A stretch of 64,000 nt of DNA from Verrucomicrobiota bacterium (GTDB lineage: Bacteria > Verrucomicrobiota > Verrucomicrobiia > Limisphaerales > JACRJZ01): positions 62,001 through 126,000 of the forward strand of contig JACRJZ010000091.1 in assembly GCA_016219875.1 (NCBI GenBank), given 5' to 3'. Under the pieces are notes generated by a model. That model saw only the letters and a program-made list of their open reading frames with translations, had not been told where the DNA came from and did no database searches. The position numbers and the translations under genes were made by a program. This document shows, piece after piece, positions 32,906 to 41,562 of this stretch (positions within the stretch are counted from its first letter, which is position 1; each line of letters opens with the position of its first letter).

Positions 32906-34174
32906 TCAATTGAATTTGTTCTTCCGATACGCTCCCATCGCAGGGGCGTCGGGGTTCACTTCGGGGCCGAAGTAGCGCAGGCAGACCAGCGGTTCGGTTT
33001 CGCTCGTGTTCTCGAACGTCACGCCCGCCTTCGCGCCGTCCTCGGTGCAGAAGTATTCGTCCTCCGTCAGTTCGGTAAAGCGGATGAGCTTCGGGCTATT
33101 GAGGGGTTCGCCATTGATCTTGCCGCTGCCTTGCACGCAGATCAGGCCGTAGGCGCCCTTGTCGGCGATCTTCGCGGTCACGCCGGGTTCGACGGTCAGT
33201 TCCTTGGCGGTGAAGAGCTGTTCGCCGTTCACTTTGCCATAGACAATCCAGCGGTCCACGTAGCCCTCGGCACGCGTATCGGCCACGGGCACCGGTTCGA
33301 GGTAGTGGTTGTCCTTGAAGCTCGGATCGACGTTCGAGTCCCAGTCAAGCTGGTCCACGATGAAGTCGAGGTCGTGGTGATATTTCTTGGGCATGTCTTT
33401 CACGAGCAGGCTCCACGGGACGTAGCGGCCTTCGACCATGCTTTGATACATGCCGAACACATCGCTGCCCCATTGCGGCTCATAGGTGCAGAACGAGCCG
33501 GGCGCATGCAGGATGCTCGGGCCGACCAGCCAGCCAGTGCCGGGCTTGAGGCGATACGCCTTGGAAAGATCAAGAATGCCGTTGTCGCCCTTGTTCCAAT
33601 CTTCGAGGCATTTGCGGACCTGCGCTTTGGTCGTGCCGGGTTCGAGGCCGAAGAAGGTGTAGGGGAAATTGTTCCCGACGTTGTTGTGCTGGGGCGGGAA
33701 GTAGTAGCTCTCAGGCTTGCCTTCCTGGCCGACGAGCTTGGCCTGCTTGGCCGACTGGTGCATGTGGTGCGGGATCGGCCCCATGTTGTCGAAGAACTTC
33801 GAGTACACCGGCCAGCGGCCGTACTTCTTCCACATCTTGCTGCCGACAATGGCGGCACCGCAATCGGCGACGGCTTGGCGGAGAGTGAAGCGTTCCTTGC
33901 CGACGACGCAATAGCTCAGGCCCTCATCGGGCACGCGGCCTTCGTTGGCGGCTTCAGTGGTCGAGGCGAACCAGCGCTCGTCGATGCCGCCGCGATTGGC
34001 GCCGTAGGCGTAGGTGTCGTCGGGGTGGAGCTTGATGCGGAGGCCAGGCTGAAGGAACGAGCGGGGCACCCACGCAGGCGCGAGGCGCAGCAGCCCGCCG
34101 GTGCGCGTAAGCTCGGCGGCGACTTTGGATTGAGTGTTGGCTTTGATGGTTTTGAGTTGGCTGACGGTGTTCAT
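32906..34174 (-). CDS. Cupin-fold, phosphomannose isomerase-like protein
   Basis: 422 residues without a signal peptide. PIPHHMHQSAKQAKLV near residues 130-145 gives clustered His residues typical of a cupin metal site, and GTGWLVGPSILHAPGSF near 215 looks like the second cupin half. A C-terminal cupin-like domain (YGLICVQGSGKINGEPL) follows. This layout resembles class I mannose-6-phosphate isomerase-type sugar isomerases, but I cannot confirm the substrate. Single gene. Confidence 0.6.
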   Translation of the reverse strand: MNTVSQLKTIKANTQSKVAAELTRTGGLLRLAPAWVPRSFLQPGLRIKLHPDDTYAYGANRGGIDERWFASTTEAANEGRVPDEGLSYCVVGKERFTLRQAVADCGAAIVGSKMWKKYGRWPVYSKFFDNMGPIPHHMHQSAKQAKLVGQEGKPESYYFPPQHNNVGNNFPYTFFGLEPGTTKAQVRKCLEDWNKGDNGILDLSKAYRLKPGTGWLVGPSILHAPGSFCTYEPQWGSDVFGMYQSMVEGRYVPWSLLVKDMPKKYHHDLDFIVDQLDWDSNVDPSFKDNHYLEPVPVADTRAEGYVDRWIVYGKVNGEQLFTAKELTVEPGVTAKIADKGAYGLICVQGSGKINGEPLNSPKLIRFTELTEDEYFCTEDGAKAGVTFENTSETEPLVCLRYFGPEVNPDAPAMGAYRKNKFN

Positions 34175-34395
34175 GGTTTTGATGAGGGGTTAAAGAGTTG
34201 AAGCGTTGAAGCGTGTTCGTATTGCGTGTTGTTTCTTGCGATCATCGGTTTCTCGTTCCGCTGTGAAGACTGCCAGCATCCGCTGGTTCTCGGCAGGAAC
34301 GAACGTTGCACGCGCCGATAGTGGCAAACGGCCCCCTCGGCTGGCAAGCAGGCACCGGAGTTTCTTTCGACCGCGCGTGCGGATGGCGCCGGCGG

Positions 34396-36078
34396 CTACG
34401 GCAGCAGCCGCGCGCGATAGAAGCGCCGTGAGTCCGTTGCGTTCGTGTCGAGGGTGAGGCCGGAACTGGATTGCGTGGCCAGCGGCGTCCAGTTGGTCAG
34501 GTTGAGGCTTCGTTCCACGGCGAACCTCAGCCCGGACAGGGCCGAGACGCTCAATGAAATCGTGTTGCCGTTCACCACCGGCGGGCTGGCCAGGCGCGGT
34601 TGCAGCGACAGCGGCTCGCTGTAAATGAAGTCATCCAGTGCCACGACGTCGCGCGCGAACGGGATATCGAGATTGGTGGCGGACAGGGCGTCGGTCCCAC
34701 AGGTCAGGCGCGCCCGGACGGCGTGTTCGCCGTTGCGCAGCGTCACCCCGACAAACGACAAGCCCCCGCTGGGGGACGGCGGAACGTAGGCGGCTGCGAT
34801 CACTTTGCCGGCGAAGTCCAACAGTTCCAGCTTGCTGACGTACTCGAAGTCCACGTCGGCGAACACCGCACCGAAGCTGGTCACAACCGCCGGAGTCGCC
34901 GGGCTGCCTGGGACGAAGAAATGGACTTCCAGGACATTCGTCGCCACCGGCGCAAAAAGCCGGTTGGGGCTGTTCGTGGTGAATTCAGACACGTAGTCGG
35001 GATTCACGTCTCCGAACAACCGCGTCGGGCCGGCATTGGTATTCACGCTCACCCGGAACTGATTGGAAAGCGCGGCCAGGACCACGCCGCGCTTGGATTG
35101 CTCATTGAAGAAGTCGGGCGGCAGGTTCGTGGGCAGGACCGCGGCGTCCCAATTGATTTCCCGGCGTCCTCCGACCAAGGCCGGCGCGCCGCCCGTGGCC
35201 ACGCCGTTGTTGGTCCCGCCGATGTCCGCGCGGAACGCCGCGAGAGCTTCGGCCAACGCCACCGCGTCCGGGCCGGCGGCCGTGCGCACGACGGGCGCGG
35301 CCTGGGGTTCGGCGTAAATGAAATCGTCCAGCACCACCACATCGACGTAATTATCGGGATCATCGGGATGGCCCGGACCCAGCGCCAAGTTGCCGGTGGT
35401 GATGCGCACCCGGAAGATGCGTTCGCCGCCGTTGAAGGAGGCGCCCAGGAAGGCCACACCCTTGTCCGCGGGCGTGGCGATGAACGAGCCTAGCAACTCA
35501 CCGTTCAAGTCGTAGTAGTCGAGCACCGAGAAGTAGAACATGTCCACGTCCGCGAACACCACGCCGAACCCGCTGACGGTGGCGGGCGTGGCCGGGCTGC
35601 CCGGTACGAAGAAGTGGACATCGAGGGCCGTGGCGCCCACGGGCGCGAAAAGCCGGTTGGGGCTGTTGGTGGTGAACTCGGTCGCGTAGCTGGAATCCAC
35701 GTTGCCGAAGAGGCGGTCGGGACCGGCGTTGGTGTTGACGCTGACCTGAAAACCGCTGCCCGACGTGCTGAAGACCGCGCCCCGCGGGGAAACGCGGTTG
35801 AAGAAGTCGGGCGGCAGGTTGGTCGGCACCGTGGAGGCGTCCCAGTTGATCTCCCGGCGACCGGAAGTGAACGCCGGCCCGCCTGCCGTGGAGACGCCGT
35901 TGTTCACGCCGCCCAGATCGGTGCGGAAGGCTTCCATCTCCTGGACGATGCTGGCCGCGGTTGCCCCGGAGGCAGTGCGGAGCACCACGTCCGCGGAAAG
36001 CGGTAATGTGAAAGACCCGTAAAACCCTGCCACAATAGCCAACACCACAATTCGTGCGTTCATGATGCCCATCGTCAT
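34396..36078 (-). CDS. Secreted protein with two tandem homologous domains
   Basis: About 560 residues from the ATG at 36078 (36072 and 36063 also possible); signal peptide ends near PLSADV. Two similar domains of about 225 residues follow (about 34-265 and 268-490). Each runs from an RTA-A-AxFRxDxGGxNNGV opening, through GRREINWDA and PTNLPPDFFN, to VHFFVPGSPATPA and DDFIYxEP. The last 60 residues (FAVERSLNLTNWTPLATQ, then SRRFYRARLLP) are a short C-terminal module common in Verrucomicrobia secreted proteins. The function is unknown; the folds look like beta-sandwich adhesion or binding domains. Confidence 0.8.
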   Translation of the reverse strand: MTMGIMNARIVVLAIVAGFYGSFTLPLSADVVLRTASGATAASIVQEMEAFRTDLGGVNNGVSTAGGPAFTSGRREINWDASTVPTNLPPDFFNRVSPRGAVFSTSGSGFQVSVNTNAGPDRLFGNVDSSYATEFTTNSPNRLFAPVGATALDVHFFVPGSPATPATVSGFGVVFADVDMFYFSVLDYYDLNGELLGSFIATPADKGVAFLGASFNGGERIFRVRITTGNLALGPGHPDDPDNYVDVVVLDDFIYAEPQAAPVVRTAAGPDAVALAEALAAFRADIGGTNNGVATGGAPALVGGRREINWDAAVLPTNLPPDFFNEQSKRGVVLAALSNQFRVSVNTNAGPTRLFGDVNPDYVSEFTTNSPNRLFAPVATNVLEVHFFVPGSPATPAVVTSFGAVFADVDFEYVSKLELLDFAGKVIAAAYVPPSPSGGLSFVGVTLRNGEHAVRARLTCGTDALSATNLDIPFARDVVALDDFIYSEPLSLQPRLASPPVVNGNTISLSVSALSGLRFAVERSLNLTNWTPLATQSSSGLTLDTNATDSRRFYRARLLP

Positions 36079-36218
36079 AAACCATTTCGACGCTCTTCGT
36101 AAAGACGCATTGTGGCGGGGAAGCCCCGATCTGAAGGGCCGGGTCCAGCCGCAGCGCGAGCGCCGCAAAAGTACGGATACGGAACCTCTGCGCCCCGGCG
36201 GATTGCCGGCCCTCTTGT

Positions 36219-39026
36219 TCAGGCGGCGCGACAGTTGACGTTCGTGGCCGCGCCCGGTCCTGCACACCGCGCCGTTTGACGCCCCTGGCCCAGCGTGGAG
36301 CCGGCGAGCGAGGACGACGGGCGGACGCTTTCCGTCACGATCTTGGCCAGCGAAGGGGAAGCGAGGTCTTCGATTTTGAATTGTCCGACGGCTTGGTTGA
36401 GTTGCTGGGCAAGCTGGGCCAGGGCTTGGGCGGCGGCAGAAGTGCTGGTGGCGGCGTGCGTCGAACTGCGGGCCGCTTCGGAAACGCTCCCGATGTTCCG
36501 GGCGATGTCGAGGCTGCTCGTGGCCGCTTGCTTGGCGTTCTGGGAAATCTCGTTGGTGGTCGCGGCTTGCTCCTCCACCGCGCCGGCGATGGCCGTCTGG
36601 ATCTCGTCGATCTTTTTGATAATTTGCCCGATGGCCTGGATCGCGGCCACGGACGCGCGGGCGTCGTTCTGGATGGTGCCGATGTTCCGGGAGATTTCCT
36701 CCGTGGCCTTGGACGTCTGCCGGGCCAGTTCTTTGACTTCGTTGGCCACGACGGCGAAGCCCTTGCCAGCCTCTCCGGCGCGGGCCGCCTCGATGGTGGC
36801 GTTGAGCGCGAGGAGATTGGTCTGCTCGGCAATGGAGGTGATGACTTTGGTCACGTTGCCGATTTGGACGCTGCTGTCGCTGAGGTTCGCGATGGTGGCG
36901 TTGGTCTGCTGGGCCATGGCCACGGCTTGGTTGGCGACCTTGGAAGCGTCCACAGTCTGTTTGGCGATCTCCCGGACGCAGGCGCTCATTTCCTCGGCGG
37001 AGTGGGCCACCGTGGTGATGTTTTGGCTGACCTGCGCGGCGGCGGAAGCGACCATGTTGGCCTGGTTGGAGGTGTCCTCGGCATTGGCGCTGACGTTCGC
37101 GCTGACCGCGTTCAAGTCTTGGGAGGCGTTGGAGAGGGTCCGGGCGTTTCCCGCGATGGCCCGCATGTTGTCCCGGAGGCCGCCCACCATCCGGTTCAGG
37201 GCGGCGCTCATTTGGCCCAGTTCGTCGTCGGAGTGATGGTCCAGCCGGACCGTCAAGTCCCGCGCGGCCACGCGCTGCACTTGGCTGACCGCCGCCGCCA
37301 ACGGGCGCGCGATGCTGCGCGGCACGACCACGATGGCCAGCAATGAAACCAGCAACACCAGCCCGCCCAACACGAGCATGAAGCGCTGCGTGCTTTGGGC
37401 CACGCCCAGGCTGCGCTGCAGTTGGTGATCGGTTTCGTCTTTGAGTTGTTGCGCTTGGTGAATGATGCCCTGGTCGGTCGTGCGGATGCGTTCCTGGCAC
37501 TGCTTCTGGACTTGGGCGAACACGTCTCCGGCCTGCAAGCTCTGGGTCTTGACCGCCAGAAACCCGTCCGGGCCGGCCGTCATGGCTTCGAATTCCGCCA
37601 GCAGTTTGCCCAGGCTGTCCTGGCCGGCCAGCTTGGCCAGTTCTTTCCGCGCGTCCTGGAACACGGCGGCGATGGCGGTCTGGTAAGTCTGGAGCGCCGC
37701 CAGCTTGTCGGCTTGCTGCGCGCGTTTCAACAGCACGTCGATGGTCTGGCAGTGCGACTGCACGGCGAGGGACGATTTCACCTTCCGGTTCATCTGGGTC
37801 AGGGTGTCTGCGAGACGCCGGGTGCCGGTCAGAAGTTGGTCGGTGTTGGTGGCTACTTTGCTGGCGACCTCCTTGAGGGCTTGGTCCAAGGACAGGGCAC
37901 TGTCGAACAAAGCGTCATCCGCCTGCGCCAGCAGCGATTTGCCCAAGCCGTCCAAGCGCGGCTGCAACGCCAGGAACCGCGCGGCCAAGTCGGCCTGAGC
38001 GGGCACGGCGGAGTGGGCGGCCACAGTCGAGTTGGACTGAGTTTCGGGTTTCGAGTTCGGAGTTTCGAGTTTCGTCACAGGGCCGTGGGCGACCACGGCA
38101 GAGTTGGAGGGAGCCGGCCCGGGCGGCGCGACGGGCGCGGCGGCAACGGGCGCGGCGGCGGTTTCGGGCGGCCGCGGGCGCTTCTCCAGTAGGGCCAGGA
38201 GAGCGGAAGCCAGGCCGTTGCTGCCGGTGACCTGAATCTGGACGGCGCTGATTTCGGACTGCAAACTGGCGGCCTTGTCCGCCGGCACTTCCTTTATCCG
38301 TTTGGCGACATTGCCAAAGAGCGTCTGGATCTCGTCGAGCAACTTGCCGGCCCGGGCCTTGTCGCTCGTGTGCTTGAAGTCGCACAGCAGCATGTTCAGT
38401 TCAAAGACCGACGCCCGGACCAGCAGCACGGCGTTGACGGTGCGCAGGGCGGTCTCGGATTGCAGGTGCAACTGCTTCAAGGCGGCTTCGTTGGCGGTGC
38501 GGTGCTCCGCGGAGCCGGCGGCCAGGGCTAGCAGGGACTTCGTGATGTTGGTGCTGGCCTCGGACTCGACCGCCGCCACCAGGGAAGCCACTTCCCGATT
38601 GGCCGCGTCCAGCGTGACGCCGATGCGCTGCCCCAATTCCTGGAGGCGATGCTCGCTTTCGAGCCGGGTGCGTTGGGCGGCGAGGAGACGGGCGATGGAT
38701 TCGGCCAAGGCTGCCACCGCGTTGGTATCGGAAACGGTGCCGGCTTCGTTCGAGATTTTCGCGGCGCCCGCCGGCGCCGCTTTGTCCAAGTCTTCGATCG
38801 TGCCGGCCCGCATGATTTGGTCGGCCAGCGCAGCCAGTGCGGTCTTGCGCTCCAACTGCTGGTTCTGGAAGCCCAAGTTGTCGATGACGGCCGTGCTGGA
38901 CTGGGCCAAGGCCGATTGCAGCGACCGGACGGCGCGCAAGCCCAGCGCGGCGATGGCCACGGAGAGGGCCGCCGCCCCCAAGAGGCTCAGGAGAATGCGA
39001 GTGCGAATTCTGAGGCCGGAGAACAT
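36219..39026 (-). CDS. Methyl-accepting chemotaxis protein
   Basis: 935 residues. Membrane segments lie near residues 9-31 and 550-571, bounding a very large (about 520-residue) helical sensor region. A HAMP domain follows, then the cytoplasmic signalling domain with the hairpin tip EQTNLLALNATIEAARAGEA near residues 730-750. It senses a ligand outside and signals to CheA/CheW, which are not in this window. It starts 17 bases after the periplasmic binding protein gene, so the two are probably co-expressed and that protein may present the ligand. A short repeat-derived linker (residues about 317-330) sits within the sensor region. Confidence 0.92.
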   Translation of the reverse strand: MFSGLRIRTRILLSLLGAAALSVAIAALGLRAVRSLQSALAQSSTAVIDNLGFQNQQLERKTALAALADQIMRAGTIEDLDKAAPAGAAKISNEAGTVSDTNAVAALAESIARLLAAQRTRLESEHRLQELGQRIGVTLDAANREVASLVAAVESEASTNITKSLLALAAGSAEHRTANEAALKQLHLQSETALRTVNAVLLVRASVFELNMLLCDFKHTSDKARAGKLLDEIQTLFGNVAKRIKEVPADKAASLQSEISAVQIQVTGSNGLASALLALLEKRPRPPETAAAPVAAAPVAPPGPAPSNSAVVAHGPVTKLETPNSKPETQSNSTVAAHSAVPAQADLAARFLALQPRLDGLGKSLLAQADDALFDSALSLDQALKEVASKVATNTDQLLTGTRRLADTLTQMNRKVKSSLAVQSHCQTIDVLLKRAQQADKLAALQTYQTAIAAVFQDARKELAKLAGQDSLGKLLAEFEAMTAGPDGFLAVKTQSLQAGDVFAQVQKQCQERIRTTDQGIIHQAQQLKDETDHQLQRSLGVAQSTQRFMLVLGGLVLLVSLLAIVVVPRSIARPLAAAVSQVQRVAARDLTVRLDHHSDDELGQMSAALNRMVGGLRDNMRAIAGNARTLSNASQDLNAVSANVSANAEDTSNQANMVASAAAQVSQNITTVAHSAEEMSACVREIAKQTVDASKVANQAVAMAQQTNATIANLSDSSVQIGNVTKVITSIAEQTNLLALNATIEAARAGEAGKGFAVVANEVKELARQTSKATEEISRNIGTIQNDARASVAAIQAIGQIIKKIDEIQTAIAGAVEEQAATTNEISQNAKQAATSSLDIARNIGSVSEAARSSTHAATSTSAAAQALAQLAQQLNQAVGQFKIEDLASPSLAKIVTESVRPSSSLAGSTLGQGRQTARCAGPGAATNVNCRAA
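38035..38075. repeat. Low-complexity TTTCGAGTTT repeat inside the chemoreceptor gene
   Basis: GAGTTTCGGGTTTCGAGTTC and following bases are iterations of a GAGTTTCGnGTTT unit, read in frame as KLETPNSKPETQ. It lies in an Ala/Pro-rich linker flanked by two similar peptides (SNSAVVAHGPV and SNSTVAAHSAV). Confidence 0.8.
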
Positions 39027-39043
39027 GGGGATCAGTGGAAGGT

Positions 39044-40201
39044 TCAGGGCAGGGCCACCACTTGGCCGCCCTTGATCTGCGTGAGGAACACGGCATCCAG
39101 GCCTTGATGATCTTCCGGCCCGAACTGCAGCGTCAGGCCACCTAGATCGAAAGTCCCGACCTTCTGGATGGTGGCGAGGAAACTCTCCCGCGTCAGTTCC
39201 TTGCCCGTCTTCTCCGCGACCTGGCAGAAAAACTTCGCGGCCAGGAAACCTTCCAGCGAAATCCAATCCGGCTGCATGGCCGGCTGGTGCTTCTTCAGAG
39301 CGGCCTGGTATTCCTTCAGCACCGGCAAGTCCTCGGTGTAGGGCGAAGGCACCACCTGGGAGATCACCACGCCTTCGCCGGCCTCGCCCACTTCCGCCAG
39401 CAGGGCCTTCGTGCCCACGAACGAGATGTTGCAGAACAGCGCGTCGTTCAGCCCGAACTTTCGGGCCAGCTTGATGAACTCCGCGCAAGCCTTGTAGGTG
39501 CCGACCATCACGATGGCCTGCGGCTCGCCTTTCTTGACATCGAGCAACGCCGCTTTGACGGCGGTGGTGTTGCGTTCGTAATTGCCGGTGGCGACCAGCT
39601 CCAGGTTCCGTTTCTTGAGGGCCGTCTGGATGCCGGACAACCCAGCTTGGCCGTAGCCGTCGTTTTGGTGAAAACAGGCGATGCGCGTGAGCTTCTTGGA
39701 GTCCACGAGATACTGGGCCAGCTTCTCCATCTCCTGGCCGTAACTGGCCCGGACGTTGACGACGTACTTCTTGAACGGCGTCCGCAGCGTGGCGGCCCCG
39801 GTGAACGCGCCCACGAACGGGACTTTCGCCTCTTCGCAAATCGGTGTGATGACATTGGCGGTGGGCGTGCCGACGCCGCCGATGAGCAGCAGCACGTTCT
39901 CCTGGCTGATCAGTTCGCGCGCGCAGGCGATGGCCCGATCCGGCTCGTAGCCGTCATCTTTGGTGAGGAGCCGGATCTTGCGTCCGCCGATGCCGCCGGC
40001 CTCGTTGACTTGGCTGAAACACGCTTGCAGCCCGGCCCGCATGCCGAGGCCCAAGGCGCTGGCCGGACCTTCCAAGACGGCCGATTGGCCGAGCACGATC
40101 TCCTGGTCGGTGACGCCCGGCCCGGCCCCGAAGGCTGGAACGGAGGTCAAAGTTACAACCAGTGCGGAGGCAACAAGCGTTGCGCGGAATGAGTTCTTCA
40201 T
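39044..40201 (-). CDS. Periplasmic binding protein (branched-chain amino acid type)
   Basis: 385 residues with a signal peptide to about residue 26. Type I periplasmic binding fold (Peripla_BP_6): DQEIVLGQSAVLEGPASALG, VNEAGGIGGRKIRLLTKDDG, IGGVGTPTANVITPIC and FHQNDGYGQAGLSGI. No ABC permease or ATPase genes are adjacent; instead it precedes a chemoreceptor gene by 17 bases. This suggests a sensory rather than transport role, binding an amino acid or small amide and docking on the receptor (inference). Confidence 0.9.
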   Translation of the reverse strand: MKNSFRATLVASALVVTLTSVPAFGAGPGVTDQEIVLGQSAVLEGPASALGLGMRAGLQACFSQVNEAGGIGGRKIRLLTKDDGYEPDRAIACARELISQENVLLLIGGVGTPTANVITPICEEAKVPFVGAFTGAATLRTPFKKYVVNVRASYGQEMEKLAQYLVDSKKLTRIACFHQNDGYGQAGLSGIQTALKKRNLELVATGNYERNTTAVKAALLDVKKGEPQAIVMVGTYKACAEFIKLARKFGLNDALFCNISFVGTKALLAEVGEAGEGVVISQVVPSPYTEDLPVLKEYQAALKKHQPAMQPDWISLEGFLAAKFFCQVAEKTGKELTRESFLATIQKVGTFDLGGLTLQFGPEDHQGLDAVFLTQIKGGQVVALP

Positions 40202-40578
40202 GACGCTGTCAAGGTGGGCGGCTATGGCCCGTTCGGATTCACTTACCGGCCCGGTCATCGGCAGGTTCAGGCGGGACTTGAGGCGAATTGTCCCCCTGCC
40301 CGCGGGCAAACCCTGGGCTGCCTCAAGCTCGGTTCGGGCGCACTCGTAGCGCAGACTTTCGAGTCTGCCGTAGCGCCGGTTTTCCAACCGGCGAGCGCTG
40401 GAAGAGGCCAGCCGGCTGAAAGGTTCACGGCCTTGCCGACTGCAAGTCGGCGCTACGGCCGGTTGAAAACCTGCGCTACCCGGGGCGCCGGGTGGGAGCT
40501 TGATGCAGCCTTGGGGCAAAACCACGCTGGCCCAATCCGGGTTGAAATCCACCGGGCGCCTCGCCATAGTCCGCCCCG
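40202..40578. other. Non-coding divergent region with family B repeat
   Basis: A 377-bp gap between the divergent binding-protein and TPR genes; the middle (40345-40479) is a family B repeat. Promoters for both genes must flank it; none was assigned. Confidence 0.5.
40345..40479. repeat. Family B repeat
   Basis: GTAGCGCAGACTTTCGAGTC (40346-40365), GCCGGTTTTCCAACCGGC and GACTGCAAGTCGGCG arms, then CGGCCGGTTGAAAACCTGCG. Same plan as the copies at 4633, 9947 and 49687 with different arm details. Confidence 0.85.
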
Positions 40579-41478
40579 ATGAAATCGGCGAAGCGACATC
40601 GTGCCGCGCCGGGAACGCAGTCGGGTCCCGCGGCGGGCAAGTCGTCAACGACCTCTTCCGCCAGGAATCCGCGCCGTTCTCGCGTCGTGGTTGGTGGCGT
40701 GGTGGTGGCGGTTGTCCTCATCGCCGGATGGGTGGGGGCGCAAAGATGGAAGGCGGGGCCGTCCGGGCCGGCTTCATCGGGCACGAACGCCATCGTCGCT
40801 GCTCCAGCCGCGCCGCCTGCGACAACGCCGACACCGCCCGCCCGCCCGCCCGGGCCACCACCCGCGACCAACGCGCCGTTGTCGGACGCGGACAAACTCG
40901 CCTTGGTCGTGAACGAGGGCGGTCGCCTCCTCGCCCAAGGCCAGCCGGCGGAAGCGGCGCAGCGATTCCGCGAGGCGCTGAAGCTCGCGCCGGACGATGA
41001 GGACGTGCATTTCAACCTCGGCATTGCGCTGGCGCGCTTGGGCCAACTCAGTGAGGCGAAGCAGGAGTATCTGGAGTCGCTCCGGCTGTTCCCGGAGTAC
41101 GCGGAAGCCCACAATAATCTCGGCAACCTGCTGATGAGGATGGGCAGCTTCCCTGAAGCCATCGAACACCTCAACACGGCCATCAAGCTCGCGCCAGAGA
41201 ACGCGTCCACCCACAACAACCTCGGCTCGGCGCTGGCCCGGCAAGGGAACAGCCGGGAGGCCATCCCGCACTTTCTCGAAGCAACCAAGCTGCAAACGAA
41301 TTACTGGGAGGCCCACTTCAACCTCGGCAGCGCCTATCTCGAACAAGACAAACCGGACCTGGCCATCGGGAGGTTTGAGGAAATCCTGCGCCAAGAACCG
41401 GGCTTCCGTCCGGCGCGCGCGGGCTTGGAGCACGCGCTCAAGAAAAAGGCGGCGGGCGGCGGGAAGCAGGGAAAGTGA
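40579..41478 (+). CDS. Membrane-anchored TPR protein
   Basis: 299 residues. A basic N-terminus and one membrane segment (about residues 35-53, RVVVGGVVVAVVLIAGW) are followed by a Pro/Ala-rich linker and at least four TPR units (AEAAQRFREALKLAPDDEDV, HFNLGIALARLGQLSEAKQE, HNNLGNLLMRMGSFPEAIEH, HNNLGSALARQGNSREAIPH). It is probably a protein-protein interaction scaffold outside the membrane; no specific role can be assigned. Confidence 0.88.
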   Translation: MKSAKRHRAAPGTQSGPAAGKSSTTSSARNPRRSRVVVGGVVVAVVLIAGWVGAQRWKAGPSGPASSGTNAIVAAPAAPPATTPTPPARPPGPPPATNAPLSDADKLALVVNEGGRLLAQGQPAEAAQRFREALKLAPDDEDVHFNLGIALARLGQLSEAKQEYLESLRLFPEYAEAHNNLGNLLMRMGSFPEAIEHLNTAIKLAPENASTHNNLGSALARQGNSREAIPHFLEATKLQTNYWEAHFNLGSAYLEQDKPDLAIGRFEEILRQEPGFRPARAGLEHALKKKAAGGGKQGK

Positions 41479-41562
41479 GGGCCGGCGCGCCCGTTTTGGT
41501 TACGGCAAAACTGCCGCAAGAATCGGGTGGGGCCGACGCGGCTTCAGAGGCAGATTGGTCCC

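Noticed and set aside
36079..37500. N-terminal extension of the tandem-domain protein reaching into the chemoreceptor gene
   Set aside because: The extension is an out-of-frame reading of the chemoreceptor and lacks a signal peptide; the real start with a signal peptide is near 36078.
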